NCBI GenBank assembly: GCA_030527205.1
Contig: JAUNBG010000025.1
Location: 1 to 53,964, forward strand
DNA: 53,964 bases
From: Planctomycetia bacterium
GTDB lineage: Bacteria > Planctomycetota > Planctomycetia > Pirellulales > Thermoguttaceae
Direction of reading: 5' to 3'
The notes under the pieces are model-generated. The model worked only from the letters and a program-made list of their open reading frames with translations. It did no database searches and was not told the DNA's origin. How positions within the stretch are numbered: position 1 is the stretch's first letter; each line of letters starts with the position of its first letter. Of the stretch, positions 46,084 through 53,964 are shown piece by piece. The position numbers and the translations under genes were made by a program.

Positions 46084-47349
46084 ATGACGAAGTTGGCTAT
46101 TGATGGCGGAGAAAAATATTATTCCGGATCTTTTCTTGGTTGGCCAAGTTTTGAAGAATCGACCATTCAAAAAGTTGCCGATATTTTGAGATCGGGAAAG
46201 GTCAATTATTGGACAGGACCGATCGGTCAGGAATTTGAAACGGCTTGGGCGAAATGGATTGGCGTCGATCATGCCATTAGCGTTACAAATGGAACTGCGG
46301 CGCTGCATGTTGCTGTTTCTTCGTTAGGAATCGGCCCGGGAGACGAAGTTATCTGCCCAAGTTATTCCTTTATTGCCTCCAGTTTCTGCGTTCTTCAGGC
46401 GGGAGCTTTGCCGGTCTTTGTCGATGTTGGAACGGATCATGTCATTTCTGCGGCGGACATCGAAAGCAAAATAACGGAACGAACCAAAGCGATTCTCGTC
46501 GTTCATCTTTACGGAATCGTTGTCGATATGGATCCTATTCTTGAAATCGCTCGAAAATATAATCTGAAAGTCATTGAAGATTGCGCTCAATGTTTTGGCG
46601 GCGTTTACAAAGGAAAGAAAGTCGGGACGATTGGCGATGTTGGTTGTTTCAGCTTTTGCCAGAGCAAACATTTTACAACGGGCGGCGAAGGCGGAATGGT
46701 CGTTACAAATGACGAAGATCTCGGTTGGGAATGTCGTTCGTTTCGCGATCACGGTTACGATGTCAAAGAAAGGTTGAACCTTCTTGAAATGGAAGGAAAA
46801 CTTATGTATATTCATCGACGCGTCGGATTCAATTTTAGAATGACTGAAATGCAATCGCAAATTGGTCTTTGTGAACTGGCCCGTTTCGATTCCTGGAATT
46901 TGCCGAATCGACGTCGAAATGGAAAAATGCTTATCGAAGGTTTGAAAGAGCATCCGTTGGTTCTTTATGCGCCAATTGACACAGAAGACCGTCAAAATGC
47001 GTTTTGGTGGGCCCCTTTTGTTTTGGATACGGACAAATTGACTTGCAGTATGAAACAGTTCATTGCTGCGGTTGCCGCCGAAGGCGTTCCTGTTTACAGC
47101 GTTCTTTGGCCTGAAATGTATAAGGAAAAGGCGTTTGCCGATCGAATCGGTTTTGGAACGGCCAATTATCCGTTTGATGATCCCAAAGCCCGAAAGATTG
47201 ATTACAGAAGCGTTGAATGCAAACTGGCGAAATGGATGACCGATCGAACGATTTCATTTTTTACGCATCCGGTCTATTCAGAAGAAAATATGAACGCTTA
47301 TATCGGAGCTTTCAAAAAAGTTGCCGACGTTTATACTCAAACTGATTGA
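46084..47349 (+). CDS. DegT/DnrJ/EryC1/StrS family PLP-dependent sugar aminotransferase
   Basis: 421 residues. The PLP lysine is Lys195 in SFCQSKHFTTGGEGG, followed by the typical G-E-G-G. Earlier landmarks: YWTGPIGQEFETAW, VTNGTAALHVAVSSLGIGPGDEVI, PSYSFIASS, and VIEDCAQCFGG. Family enzymes add an amino group to a keto sugar nucleotide for surface glycans, or in the AHBA/3-amino-hydroxy pathways. The start ATG has a clear GAGGAG nine bases upstream. It is not next to the 22-26 kb glycan set but may feed it. Confidence 0.93.
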   Translation: MTKLAIDGGEKYYSGSFLGWPSFEESTIQKVADILRSGKVNYWTGPIGQEFETAWAKWIGVDHAISVTNGTAALHVAVSSLGIGPGDEVICPSYSFIASSFCVLQAGALPVFVDVGTDHVISAADIESKITERTKAILVVHLYGIVVDMDPILEIARKYNLKVIEDCAQCFGGVYKGKKVGTIGDVGCFSFCQSKHFTTGGEGGMVVTNDEDLGWECRSFRDHGYDVKERLNLLEMEGKLMYIHRRVGFNFRMTEMQSQIGLCELARFDSWNLPNRRRNGKMLIEGLKEHPLVLYAPIDTEDRQNAFWWAPFVLDTDKLTCSMKQFIAAVAAEGVPVYSVLWPEMYKEKAFADRIGFGTANYPFDDPKARKIDYRSVECKLAKWMTDRTISFFTHPVYSEENMNAYIGAFKKVADVYTQTD

Positions 47350-47468
47350 AAATCGTTGCCGTTGAGTTCGCAAGCCTGAGTTGTCGAGTTTACTGCTTTT
47401 TCCGTTTTCAAACGGTTTGAGTATAAGCTTTCGAGCGGTTTGAAGAAAACTGATAAACGGGGCTTTGT

Positions 47469-48383
47469 TTATTTGAGCGCGGAAAGGTTAAATTCGACAA
47501 AAATTGGGCGATGATCCGAAGCAAGCGGTTCGTTAAGGACTTCGTTTTGAAGAATGCCTGTTTGCCAGTTGGGATTGTCTGTTGATTGCTTTCCCGTTGG
47601 ATCCATACCGAAAATAAAATCGATGCAAATATTCGGTTTGTCAGCCGGATAAGTCGGGTTTTCTCCTGTTAGATTAACGCAATTTTGAGTTAAAGAAAGA
47701 ATCGTTGGCGATTCCGGTTTCGCATTGAAATCGCCAGCCAGAAAAGTTATTTTTGTGTCGTTTTTTAATTCGTTTTGAATTAATTGAACAGAAGTTTGAC
47801 GATCTGCTTCGGTCAAGGAAAAATGAGTGCAGCAGAAAATATAATTTTCAAATTCCGCGATTAAAAAAGTTCGTTTTTCTTCGGAACCGGGAAGGGGAAG
47901 ACGTCTCAATTGAATCGGCTTTTCTTTTGACAGAATTCCGATTCCATATTCCCCGCCTCGAAATGAAATCGCTCCGGAAAAAGAAGCGTTCATATCTGTT
48001 CGATTGGCCAGCTCGGCAAGAATATCATCGTTTTGACTTCGTTCGTTCTTCATATCCAATTCCTGAATCGCGACGACATCCGGTTTTTTGCTGTTAATTA
48101 TGGCGGCAATGCGATCATAATCTTGAATATTGTCCATTCCTCTTGCGGTTCGAATATTATAACTCATTAAACGCAGCGGTTTTTCCAATTCTTGAGCAAT
48201 GATTGTTTTTGAACTGAAAATCATAAAAAAAATGAAAATGAACCAACAACCGATTCCTTTTAATGAGCCTTCAATCCAGGAGAAACTGTTTTGATTTGAG
48301 TTGTCAGGGGAATTGGCGACAAAGCGATAAAAAGAATCCGATTTGGATCTAAAGTTTTTGTTGTTTGTCAATTTGGTTTCCAT
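47469..48383 (-). CDS. Membrane-anchored endonuclease/exonuclease/phosphatase (EEP) family protein
   Basis: 304 residues. A 40-residue polar N-terminus precedes one TM helix (about 43-63), so the enzyme domain faces the periplasm. EEP motifs: LMSYNIRTARG (73-82), catalytic Glu108 in AIQELD, FLAGDFNAKP (DxN), and C-terminal ASDHRPIFVEF. The family includes DNases, sphingomyelinases and inositol phosphatases; the substrate here is unknown, phosphodiester or phosphomonoester. Start ATG at 48383; alternative starts nearer the TM helix are possible. Confidence 0.85.
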   Translation of the reverse strand: METKLTNNKNFRSKSDSFYRFVANSPDNSNQNSFSWIEGSLKGIGCWFIFIFFMIFSSKTIIAQELEKPLRLMSYNIRTARGMDNIQDYDRIAAIINSKKPDVVAIQELDMKNERSQNDDILAELANRTDMNASFSGAISFRGGEYGIGILSKEKPIQLRRLPLPGSEEKRTFLIAEFENYIFCCTHFSLTEADRQTSVQLIQNELKNDTKITFLAGDFNAKPESPTILSLTQNCVNLTGENPTYPADKPNICIDFIFGMDPTGKQSTDNPNWQTGILQNEVLNEPLASDHRPIFVEFNLSALK

Positions 48384-48451
48384 AGGAATTGTCTTTCGTC
48401 ATAAATATTTTAAGGACTGATCATTTCCAATAACCGTTTTCGATCATTTTT

Positions 48452-48542
48452 ACAGAAACAGGATTGGGCGGCAAGTTTCGTCCTTTCCTGGTCGGAAGAG
48501 CAAATCGAACGAATAATCAGGGCTTTTCGATAGGGTTGAGTC
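48452..48542 (-). repeat. R4 element, reverse
   Basis: AACAGGATTGGGCGGCAAGT, GAACGAATAATCAGGGCTTT and TCGATAGGGTTGAGTC. The end overlaps the last codons of the esterase gene (stop at 48517), so the C-terminus of that protein (SLNPIEKP-like end) may derive from the repeat. Confidence 0.55.
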
Positions 48543-49386
48543 TAAGAAAGTCGATTATTTTCTGTTGAGTTTCAATCGGTATATTGTTTCCGAGAGCAGA
48601 AATTTCGTGTCCCATTCCGGGAGTTTCAATGAAATCAATACAGGAATGTCCCAGCGCTTTGAGGGAAGCAAACATAAGTTCATTTTCCTCGACGCGAGCC
48701 TTCCATTCCATTTTTCGATCGCCTAAAACGAGCAGAATAGGCGGCAAATCGCTTGAAAGATAAGCCAAAGGGGCATTTTCGTCGATAACCGGCTGGTATT
48801 GTTCGCCCGGAATCTTCAAAAGTTTTTTAATATGAAAATGCGTTGTAACCTGACCGCTGACTAGAATGAGTCCAGCAAGTTCTTGCTGTTTGATATGATA
48901 AGGATTAAGCCAACGCGGATCCATTCCAACCATTGCGGTCAGATAAGCGCCGGCGCTTCCGCCGCAGACAAAAATTTTCGAGCGATCCCCGCCAAAACGT
49001 TCGATGTTTTGAAACGTCCAGGCGACAGCAGCGGCAGCGTCTTCGAGAAATTTTGGAAATTCAACTTGCGGAGAAAGTCGATATTCAACGGCGACAACAG
49101 CGATTCCCCTGTCTTTCAAAAGATCGGGGAAATAACGTTTTCCGCCTGTTAATCCGCCGCCATGAAACCAGACGACGGTTGAAAAAGCCGATTCATTTTT
49201 CGGATAATAAAGATCAAGTCGGCATTGTTGACGCTGATAATCATCGGCGGTTTGATAACATTCGTCATTATAATAAAAAATGTTTTCTTCCGTTTGATAT
49301 TCCGAAGAATCGGCCAAAATAATATTGAATGAAAAAAGAACGCCGGCAAGAACAAGCGGGACGAAAAATTTTGACAGGTTAGACAT
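48517..49386 (-). CDS. Exported alpha/beta hydrolase (BD-FAE/carboxylesterase-like)
   Basis: 289 residues. Signal peptide about 1-25. Oxyanion loop HGGG at 75-78, nucleophile Ser144 in CGGSAGAYL, Asp223 in VLGDRKME, His260 in GMGHEIS: a complete catalytic triad. The layout is that of the BD-FAE/ExoSer-type carboxylesterases, often feruloyl or acetyl esterases acting on plant glycans. The start ATG at 49386 is unambiguous although no Shine-Dalgarno site is seen. The last residues overlap an R4 copy. Confidence 0.86.
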   Translation of the reverse strand: MSNLSKFFVPLVLAGVLFSFNIILADSSEYQTEENIFYYNDECYQTADDYQRQQCRLDLYYPKNESAFSTVVWFHGGGLTGGKRYFPDLLKDRGIAVVAVEYRLSPQVEFPKFLEDAAAAVAWTFQNIERFGGDRSKIFVCGGSAGAYLTAMVGMDPRWLNPYHIKQQELAGLILVSGQVTTHFHIKKLLKIPGEQYQPVIDENAPLAYLSSDLPPILLVLGDRKMEWKARVEENELMFASLKALGHSCIDFIETPGMGHEISALGNNIPIETQQKIIDFLRLNPIEKP

Positions 49387-49615
49387 ATTAAATCCGTATA
49401 GGAGAACAGTTTCGTTATTATTTATTCGCGTCCCATTTGATCAGTTGACTTTGGTTTCAATGGATTTTTCGTTTTTGGGGCTTTCGAACAGAAAAAAGAA
49501 TTTTCCAAAGATTTGAGTATTGATTCCGGCAGTTACAAATTCTGAATTGTTGACTTGGCAAACTCCGTTAAAAATGGGTCGAGACGAAAGACCGAATCGG
49601 TCGCGCATTCGGTTT

Positions 49616-50716
49616 TTATTTTGCCGAATGAATTGATGATTTATGAAATTTTTGAACAACTTTGAAAGGGGCGACAAGAGTAAATCGTTGAGGAACGACT
49701 TCAATCTGAACGGGCAAAAAGCCGCCAGGGTCGCCGTCGAGTTGAAAAGGGATTGCGGACTCGCTGCTCCATTGTAAAACGGTTGCTTTTCCCAGGCGAG
49801 TATTGGGCAAAAAACGATGCAGACCTCCGAATTGAGCCATTCCGACATTCCATAACGAAGCGATTAAACCGGCGCGACGAAAAAAGCAATAATCGAGTTG
49901 AGCGTCGTTTCCCAAACAATGAGGAACAAGCGTTACTCCCCAACCATATCGCGGAAGATTAAAGACAAAAGTCCATTTTCCCCATTCTTTCTGAAACTCC
50001 CCGGGAAACGATTGCATTTCGTTGCGATTTATTTCCTGCTCTTCGTTCGACTCGAAAGTCGTTGCAACATCAGTTACTTTTTCTTTCGAATCGAGACGGG
50101 AATTCATATCAACGCTGAAACCCAATCGAACATTAATCAGAGGATACGAATAAGACAAGATTGAAGAAAAAATCGGTTTGATATAGGAAAGATAGCTGAT
50201 ATGAGCGCCTTTTTTCGCTTGCTTTTGATAATTTGCTTCGCGCCGTTGATGAACTTTTGAAACGATATCAGCATCAATTCCGGCGCTGACCATAACCAAA
50301 AAGAGTCGATTGTTCGCTCGCCCGGCATCAAGAGTCAACGTTGCGCCGGATTCGATCATTTCCGCAGCTTTTTTCGGTTGAAACGGCAACTGAAAATGTT
50401 TTGCCAAAAGATTGGCCGTTCCGGCAGGCAGAAGCGAAACAGGAGTCCCGATTGCGGTTCGATTAACCAATTCTGCAGCGGTCCCGTCGCCTCCGACGCC
50501 CAAAAGAACGCGAAGACGACCGTCAGCAAAAAGAAAATTTGCCCGTTCGCCAACCAAATCAAGATCGGTCAGAAGTTCAACGCGAAACCCCTTTTTCTCT
50601 AAGCAACATTGCAATTCTTCCGCGCGAAGCATCGGCGATGTTCGACCGGCTTTCGGATTGACGGAAATGATAACGGTATCGCTTTGCGAAGAAGACTGCG
50701 AAGAAGACTCTGTCAT
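49616..50716 (-). CDS. Diacylglycerol/sphingosine-kinase-family lipid kinase
   Basis: 366 residues. DAGK catalytic domain: VIISVNPKAGRTSP at the start, GVGGDGTAAELVNR with the G75-G-D-G-T79 nucleotide loop, and TPVSLLPAGTANLLAKHF. The C-terminal beta-sandwich domain (YcgS/YegS-like) follows, with insertion 190-235 rich in charged residues. Family members phosphorylate diacylglycerol, ceramide or undecaprenol. Start ATG at 50716 with GAGGGG two to seven bases upstream. It stands alone. Substrate not predictable. Confidence 0.9.
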   Translation of the reverse strand: MTESSSQSSSQSDTVIISVNPKAGRTSPMLRAEELQCCLEKKGFRVELLTDLDLVGERANFLFADGRLRVLLGVGGDGTAAELVNRTAIGTPVSLLPAGTANLLAKHFQLPFQPKKAAEMIESGATLTLDAGRANNRLFLVMVSAGIDADIVSKVHQRREANYQKQAKKGAHISYLSYIKPIFSSILSYSYPLINVRLGFSVDMNSRLDSKEKVTDVATTFESNEEQEINRNEMQSFPGEFQKEWGKWTFVFNLPRYGWGVTLVPHCLGNDAQLDYCFFRRAGLIASLWNVGMAQFGGLHRFLPNTRLGKATVLQWSSESAIPFQLDGDPGGFLPVQIEVVPQRFTLVAPFKVVQKFHKSSIHSAK

Positions 50717-51163
50717 AACCCCTCATTATTTGATTGAGTTCAAACTTGATTTCATACGTTTTTTCTCCAAATCATAAGCAATTCGTTTGAATTCATTGAT
50801 TGCTGCGTTTTGTTACGATTTTTGTAATGAAATGGGCATTTTCGTGCGGCGAAAAAGCAAGGACAGTTTCCTTTTGGAACTTTTTATTTCGTCGTTTATT
50901 TTAATCGCTTTAAAACGGCTGTCCCATTTGAAAAATATTCGTTTTTGGAGTTTTTATTCTGTTCGCCGCGCGAAAACCCTTTTTTATAAAATTCATCGCT
51001 GCACGAAAATCGTTTTTCCCGACGGATAATCTTCTATTCTGTGTCGCGAAAAGAAAAATCGGGAAAAGTTCCGTTGATTACTTTTAACCAGAAAAAAGTT
51101 TATGGCGTCTTAATGTCAAAAAGACTGATTTTTGATCCTTATTTTATTGCCAACTTTTAACAA
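50717..51163. other. Intergenic region with R3 copy c
   Basis: No gene. R3c covers 50798-51074; the remaining 90 bp up to the lipoprotein stop are AT-rich. Confidence 0.6.
50798..51074 (+). repeat. R3 element, copy c
   Basis: Left end TTACGATTTTTGTAATG, right end CGCGAAAAGAAAAATCGGG. Shares TTTTGGAACTTTTTATTTCG, AAAACGGCTGTCCCATTTG and GACGGATAATCTTCTATTC with copies a and b. Somewhat more diverged than b. Confidence 0.8.
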
Positions 51164-51622
51164 TCAATCTTTCAAATCGAAATTGAATACATTTTCGCCT
51201 TTGACGACTTCTGCGGTCAATCCGGATTTATCAAAATTTTCATAATATTTCGGAATCAACGATTTGGGTTCCATTATTTCTTGTTCTTCTCCTTCGCTGG
51301 ATGTTATTGTCTTTCCGGTTGGAACCATTTCAATACAGGAAATCGAAACCTGATATTTGCCCGGAGTTGTTCCGGCGTCAGGATTGCCGAGAAGAGCTTG
51401 CAGTTTATATTCTCCCTTTTCATTTGTTTTCCCGTAAGACGGAGTTCCTTCGCTTCCGCTGACTGGACTAAAGTTGATCTGCGCATTGGCCAAAGGTTCG
51501 CCATTATAAGTAATAACGCCGCTGACGGCTTCTGTTTTCAGAACTCTTTTTTTGCAACCCGTTTCCATTCCAAAGAGCAAGAATAAAAAAACCAAACTGA
51601 GAGCAACAGTAATATTTTTCAT
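51164..51622 (-). CDS. Lipoprotein with carboxypeptidase-regulatory-like domain
   Basis: 152 residues. Lipoprotein-type signal with a Cys at about 23 (FGMETGCKK); the residue three before the Cys is Glu, so the lipobox is imperfect. The mature part (AVSGVITYNGEPLANAQINFSP) is a small beta-sandwich of the CarboxypepD_reg/transthyretin type, ending in PKYYENFDKSGLTAEV. Planctomycetes often have such proteins right after a DUF1559 gene. It lies 125 bp downstream of that gene on the same strand, probably in one operon. Confidence 0.82.
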   Translation of the reverse strand: MKNITVALSLVFLFLLFGMETGCKKRVLKTEAVSGVITYNGEPLANAQINFSPVSGSEGTPSYGKTNEKGEYKLQALLGNPDAGTTPGKYQVSISCIEMVPTGKTITSSEGEEQEIMEPKSLIPKYYENFDKSGLTAEVVKGENVFNFDLKD

Positions 51623-51747
51623 AAAATAACCATTATTTGCTGAATGTTAAAAAAGAAGGGAATTTCCAAAACATTCCTGCCGAAATGTTCATTTTTCGGT
51701 CAAGATTGTTTTGAATCTCCCTTCCAGTAAATCAAACGAGATTTTAA

Positions 51748-52944
51748 TTAAAGAGCGGCGCTGCTTTCTCCGCCTTGAGGAGTTGCTGCAGAACCCCAAA
51801 TTCCTCCGGTCGAAGGCCCGGCCCAATGATGACCTTCTCCGGAATTATTGGGATAACCGAGAATATGCGTAATATCTCCGCAATCGACCGTTTCGGAAAC
51901 AAAGCGAACAGAACCGTCACATAACGCGACATTGACGCCGCCGCTATGATAACTCGTCGCAGAAACCTGCATACAGGACGCGGCTTCGGATTGATTTGCC
52001 TGTTGATAACAACTGGGGGAATTCGGCGGCAGGGCGGCATGAAAATTCGTATAAGCGGCGCGAGAGTCAGCCCAACGACGGCCTTTGATCGCCCAGGTAT
52101 CGCCGACAACCATGCCATTTGTTCCTCGAGTCGAAGCGCAATTGGAAGCGGCAAGTCCATGAATATTCGCGGCAACCATTGTTGAGAGCATCATAACGTC
52201 ATTGCCGGAGCCTTTTGAAACGCAACTTTCCGAAAAGAGCATTGTATTGCTCAAGCCATCGGCAATCCCGCCGAACGTCATTTTGCCGCCGATGTTCCCA
52301 TCAAAGAAGACGCCGCGTTTATTAGCGTTTTCGCCCCAAGTAATTCCAATCATGAAATCGCCGCGATTGCACATATAATTTGTGCAGCCGCTCAAACCAT
52401 AATTGGAGTTCGAAGTATCGCCATTGGAATCGGAAGGACAAAGAAAAGAAGAAATGGAAACGGCGAAAGGATTACGAACGCCGCCAGCCATATGGTTTGC
52501 GTTCCAGGGGAGGGGAATGTTGGCGCTGCCATCATCGGTATTCCAAACATAAGGAGAAGCAGCGGCAGCAGCAGAACAATAACCGGTAATTTCATCATAC
52601 AGCGCGTTTTGTTCAATGTATGGAAGCAATAATGAAAAAACGGAATAAGCATCAACAGCGTCGATACGCGTTGTCGTTCCATTTTGACAATAACCTCTGA
52701 TCCATGAAGGATCGTTGTTTTGATTGGGAATACGGTTTTGAACATCATGAAAATTGTGAATCGATAATCCCAATTGTTTGAGATTATTTGTGCATTGCAT
52801 GCGTCGAGCCGCTTCTCGAGCCGCTTGAACGGCCGGAAGTAAAAGCCCAATCAAAATGCCAATAATGGCAATAACAACAAGAAGTTCAACGAGAGTGAAG
52901 CCCAAATTGCCCCCCCCCCCCAATTTAACATTTTTTGTTCTCAT
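51748..52944 (-). CDS. DUF1559 prepilin-like (type II pseudopilin) protein
   Basis: 398 residues. Prepilin signal: cleavage between Gly15 and Phe16, mature N-terminus [14 protein letters not shown] with the conserved Glu at position 5, then the planctomycete marker [15 protein letters not shown]. The rest is DUF1559 ([13 protein letters not shown], ... [18 protein letters not shown], ... [17 protein letters not shown]). These proteins are abundant in planctomycetes and are thought to be exported by a type II/IV-pilus-like system; role unsettled. Start ATG at 52944, AGGAG eight bases upstream. Codons 8-12 contain 12 consecutive G, giving four glycines just before the cleavage site. Followed by the lipoprotein gene. 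Confidence 0.95.
   Translation of the reverse strand: MRTKNVKLGGGGNLGFTLVELLVVIAIIGILIGLLLPAVQAAREAARRMQCTNNLKQLGLSIHNFHDVQNRIPNQNNDPSWIRGYCQNGTTTRIDAVDAYSVFSLLLPYIEQNALYDEITGYCSAAAAASPYVWNTDDGSANIPLPWNANHMAGGVRNPFAVSISSFLCPSDSNGDTSNSNYGLSGCTNYMCNRGDFMIGITWGENANKRGVFFDGNIGGKMTFGGIADGLSNTMLFSESCVSKGSGNDVMMLSTMVAANIHGLAASNCASTRGTNGMVVGDTWAIKGRRWADSRAAYTNFHAALPPNSPSCYQQANQSEAASCMQVSATSYHSGGVNVALCDGSVRFVSETVDCGDITHILGYPNNSGEGHHWAGPSTGGIWGSAATPQGGESSAAL
52910..52921 (-). repeat. 12-G homopolymer in DUF1559 codons 8-12
   Basis: Twelve G on the coding strand, 23 bases into the gene. One added or lost base would shift the frame in front of the prepilin motif. Confidence 0.92.
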
Positions 52945-52971
52945 AAAGAGTCTCCTGAAAAAAGAATGATA

Positions 52972-52992
52972 TTTCCCAATCGATATGGGAAA
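52972..52992 (-). promoter_or_regulatory. Leader hairpin 2 (DUF1559 mRNA)
   Basis: TTTCCCA / TGGGAAA stem of 7 bp with a 7-base loop, 35 bases before the start codon and close to the Shine-Dalgarno site. Confidence 0.55.
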
Positions 52993-53001
52993 AACACAAA
53001 A

Positions 53002-53029
53002 AATAAATACTCGATTATTTGTATTTATT
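53002..53029 (-). promoter_or_regulatory. Leader hairpin 1 (DUF1559 mRNA)
   Basis: Perfect 9-bp stem AATAAATAC / GTATTTATT with a 10-base loop, followed by a run of U in the transcript. All A/T-rich, so it is weak as a terminator, but attenuation is possible. Confidence 0.5.
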
Positions 53030-53077
53030 ATGACTTTTTAATATATTATAAATCAACGATAATGAAAACAGAATTAT

Positions 53078-53105
53078 ATTATATAAAATGAAAATTGTTT
53101 GTCAA
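53078..53105 (-). promoter_or_regulatory. Sigma-70-type promoter of the DUF1559 gene
   Basis: TTGACA (53105-53100) and TATAAT (53083-53078), both perfect, 16 bases apart, on the minus strand. Transcription would start near 53071, giving a leader of about 127 bases. Confidence 0.75.
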
Positions 53106-53306
53106 GAAAATAATATTAAAATTAATAAGAATCATATAATATGTTCCGGCTGTAATGATTCATAATCGTTTGGGGACGCAATTTTCGATTTGGTTCGATG
53201 ATTTATCGTTGTTGGCGAATTGATAAAACAGTCAATTCAAGGGTTTTCAAGCTGTTTGAGTTTGGACAAAATGTTATTGGAAGATTATTGATTGTTTATC
53301 AACGAT

Positions 53307-53964
53307 TCAAAATCGATTGTTTTCCGGGACAGTCAAGGGATCGGAAGAGTCTGTTGCGCGAAGATTGGCGTTTGGAGTTGTTATTGAAGAATTTAACGCT
53401 GTTTTGTTTGAGACAGTTGAATCCGTTGCGTCAAAATCAATAACGGACTCATTTTCTTTTGAGGATTTTATCGTTTGACCATTTTTGCTCGACGATGACT
53501 CTTTTTGAATTTGTCTCATTTCATCGACTGTTATGACGGGCATATTTTTAATGTTTGAGGTCGAAATGAAGCTGGGACGAATCACATTTGACTCGACATG
53601 ATCAATAATTTCTGACTCAAGAATGTCTTCTTGCGAAGTTTGTTCTGGCTCGACTTTCCAAAGGTTTTCCAAGTCCCAACGAGAACCGTTTGTCCAGCAA
53701 TAAACGATAATCAAAACAAACGAAGCCGCAGCAATTTGTTTGCAAAGAAATCGAGTAACGCTAAATTTAGGTTTGAGATCGAATTTTCGCGTCGATTCAT
53801 TTGACTCAAAATGTAAATCGCTCAAAATATTCGAAGAGGACTCCGAATTCTTTTGTTTGGTATTCCTGGTTTTAATGGGAGAACGCGATTCCTTCTTCAA
53901 GTCTTGAAAATCTGTCTCTCTTTCTTTTGTCGATTCGGAAGATTTTGCTGATTCGGAAGGTTTT
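53307..53964 (-). CDS. Unknown single-TM protein, 5' end beyond window
   Basis: The frame is open to the right edge. The first in-window start (TTG at 53900) is probably internal, since the upstream codons continue the same Lys/Ser/Glu-rich composition. Visible part: a charged N-terminal cytoplasmic region of about 75 residues, one TM helix (IAAASFVLIIVYCW), then an acidic Ser/Thr/Asn-rich outer region with DHVESNVIRPSF and MPVITVDEMRQIQKE. No family recognised. The layout resembles membrane partners of sigma factors or secretion systems, but nothing confirms that. Confidence 0.5.
   Translation of the reverse strand, partial: KPSESAKSSESTKERETDFQDLKKESRSPIKTRNTKQKNSESSSNILSDLHFESNESTRKFDLKPKFSVTRFLCKQIAAASFVLIIVYCWTNGSRWDLENLWKVEPEQTSQEDILESEIIDHVESNVIRPSFISTSNIKNMPVITVDEMRQIQKESSSSKNGQTIKSSKENESVIDFDATDSTVSNKTALNSSITTPNANLRATDSSDPLTVPENNRF

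Larger units (their letters stand above)
52945..53306. other. DUF1559 leader and promoter region
   Basis: Holds a consensus promoter (53078-53105) and two hairpins, annotated separately. At 53200-53265 AACAGTCAATTCAAGGGTTT and TTCAAGCTGTTTGAG resemble part of R4. Confidence 0.6.

Noticed and set aside
46324..46995. 223-codon minus-strand frame inside the DegT gene
   Set aside because: Shadow of a strongly conserved aminotransferase with a proper Shine-Dalgarno site.
1..53964. tRNA or rRNA genes
   Set aside because: I looked for T-loop (GGTTCGAATCC-like) and conserved rRNA motifs in the gaps and saw none; a scan with tRNAscan-SE/Infernal would settle it.

Overview
The window looks like chromosomal DNA of a fairly AT-rich member of the Planctomycetota. 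The best evidence is the DUF1559 prepilin-like protein at 51748-52944 with a planctomycete-type N-terminus, its partner lipoprotein, a squalene-cyclase-like/DUF4159 fusion, a DUF374 acyltransferase, many exported enzymes and long intergenic gaps. I cannot place it below phylum. I saw no tRNA, rRNA, CRISPR array, phage gene or transposase gene.

Layout. From 1 to 34 kb nearly everything is on the minus strand: a secreted caspase-like peptidase (cut by the left edge), a GT39-like membrane glycosyltransferase, a MATE exporter, an exported transglutaminase-like protein, ndk, an unknown two-helix membrane protein, an exported Gfo/Idh/MocA oxidoreductase, rho with a very long N-terminal extension, an ECF sigma factor with a membrane partner, and the cyclase-like/DUF4159 protein. 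A zinc metallopeptidase (19861-21231) is the only plus-strand gene there. At 22-26 kb lies a glycan set (GT4 glycosyltransferase, GNAT, lipid-phosphate sugar transferase, acyl carrier protein, KAS III), followed by purD, a YdiJ-like FAD/Fe-S oxidoreductase, a VWA protein and the DUF374 acyltransferase. From 34 to 41 kb the plus strand carries pyk, a Tat-exported GH127-like enzyme, xylB and a soluble histidine kinase. From 41 kb on: a VWA lipoprotein-like protein, rpsA, a DegT aminotransferase, an anchored EEP-family phosphatase/nuclease, an esterase, a diacylglycerol-kinase-like enzyme, the lipoprotein/DUF1559 pair and a protein cut by the right edge.

The most unusual content is between the genes. 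Four dispersed repeat families fill much of the intergenic DNA. R1 is a 109-110 bp element with 17-bp terminal inverted repeats, seven copies all in one orientation; three copies have perfect 5-bp direct repeats at their ends, so it behaves like a non-autonomous transposable element (MITE). R2 is about 105 bp with an internal hairpin; all four copies lie 3' of a gene and point the same way as that gene. R3 is about 270 bp with CCGATTTTT/AAAAATCGG ends, three copies and one broken remnant. R4 is a decayed element of about 90 bp seen in a dozen or more gaps. All three better-defined families meet in one convergent gap at 21.4-21.95 kb.

Other points of interest are a 12-G tract inside the start of the DUF1559 gene (possible phase variation), a consensus promoter and two hairpins in its leader, an ACP gene read from a TTG start with a good Shine-Dalgarno site, and exported or anchored versions of usually cytosolic enzyme families. 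All functional calls come from reading motifs by eye; no searches were run.
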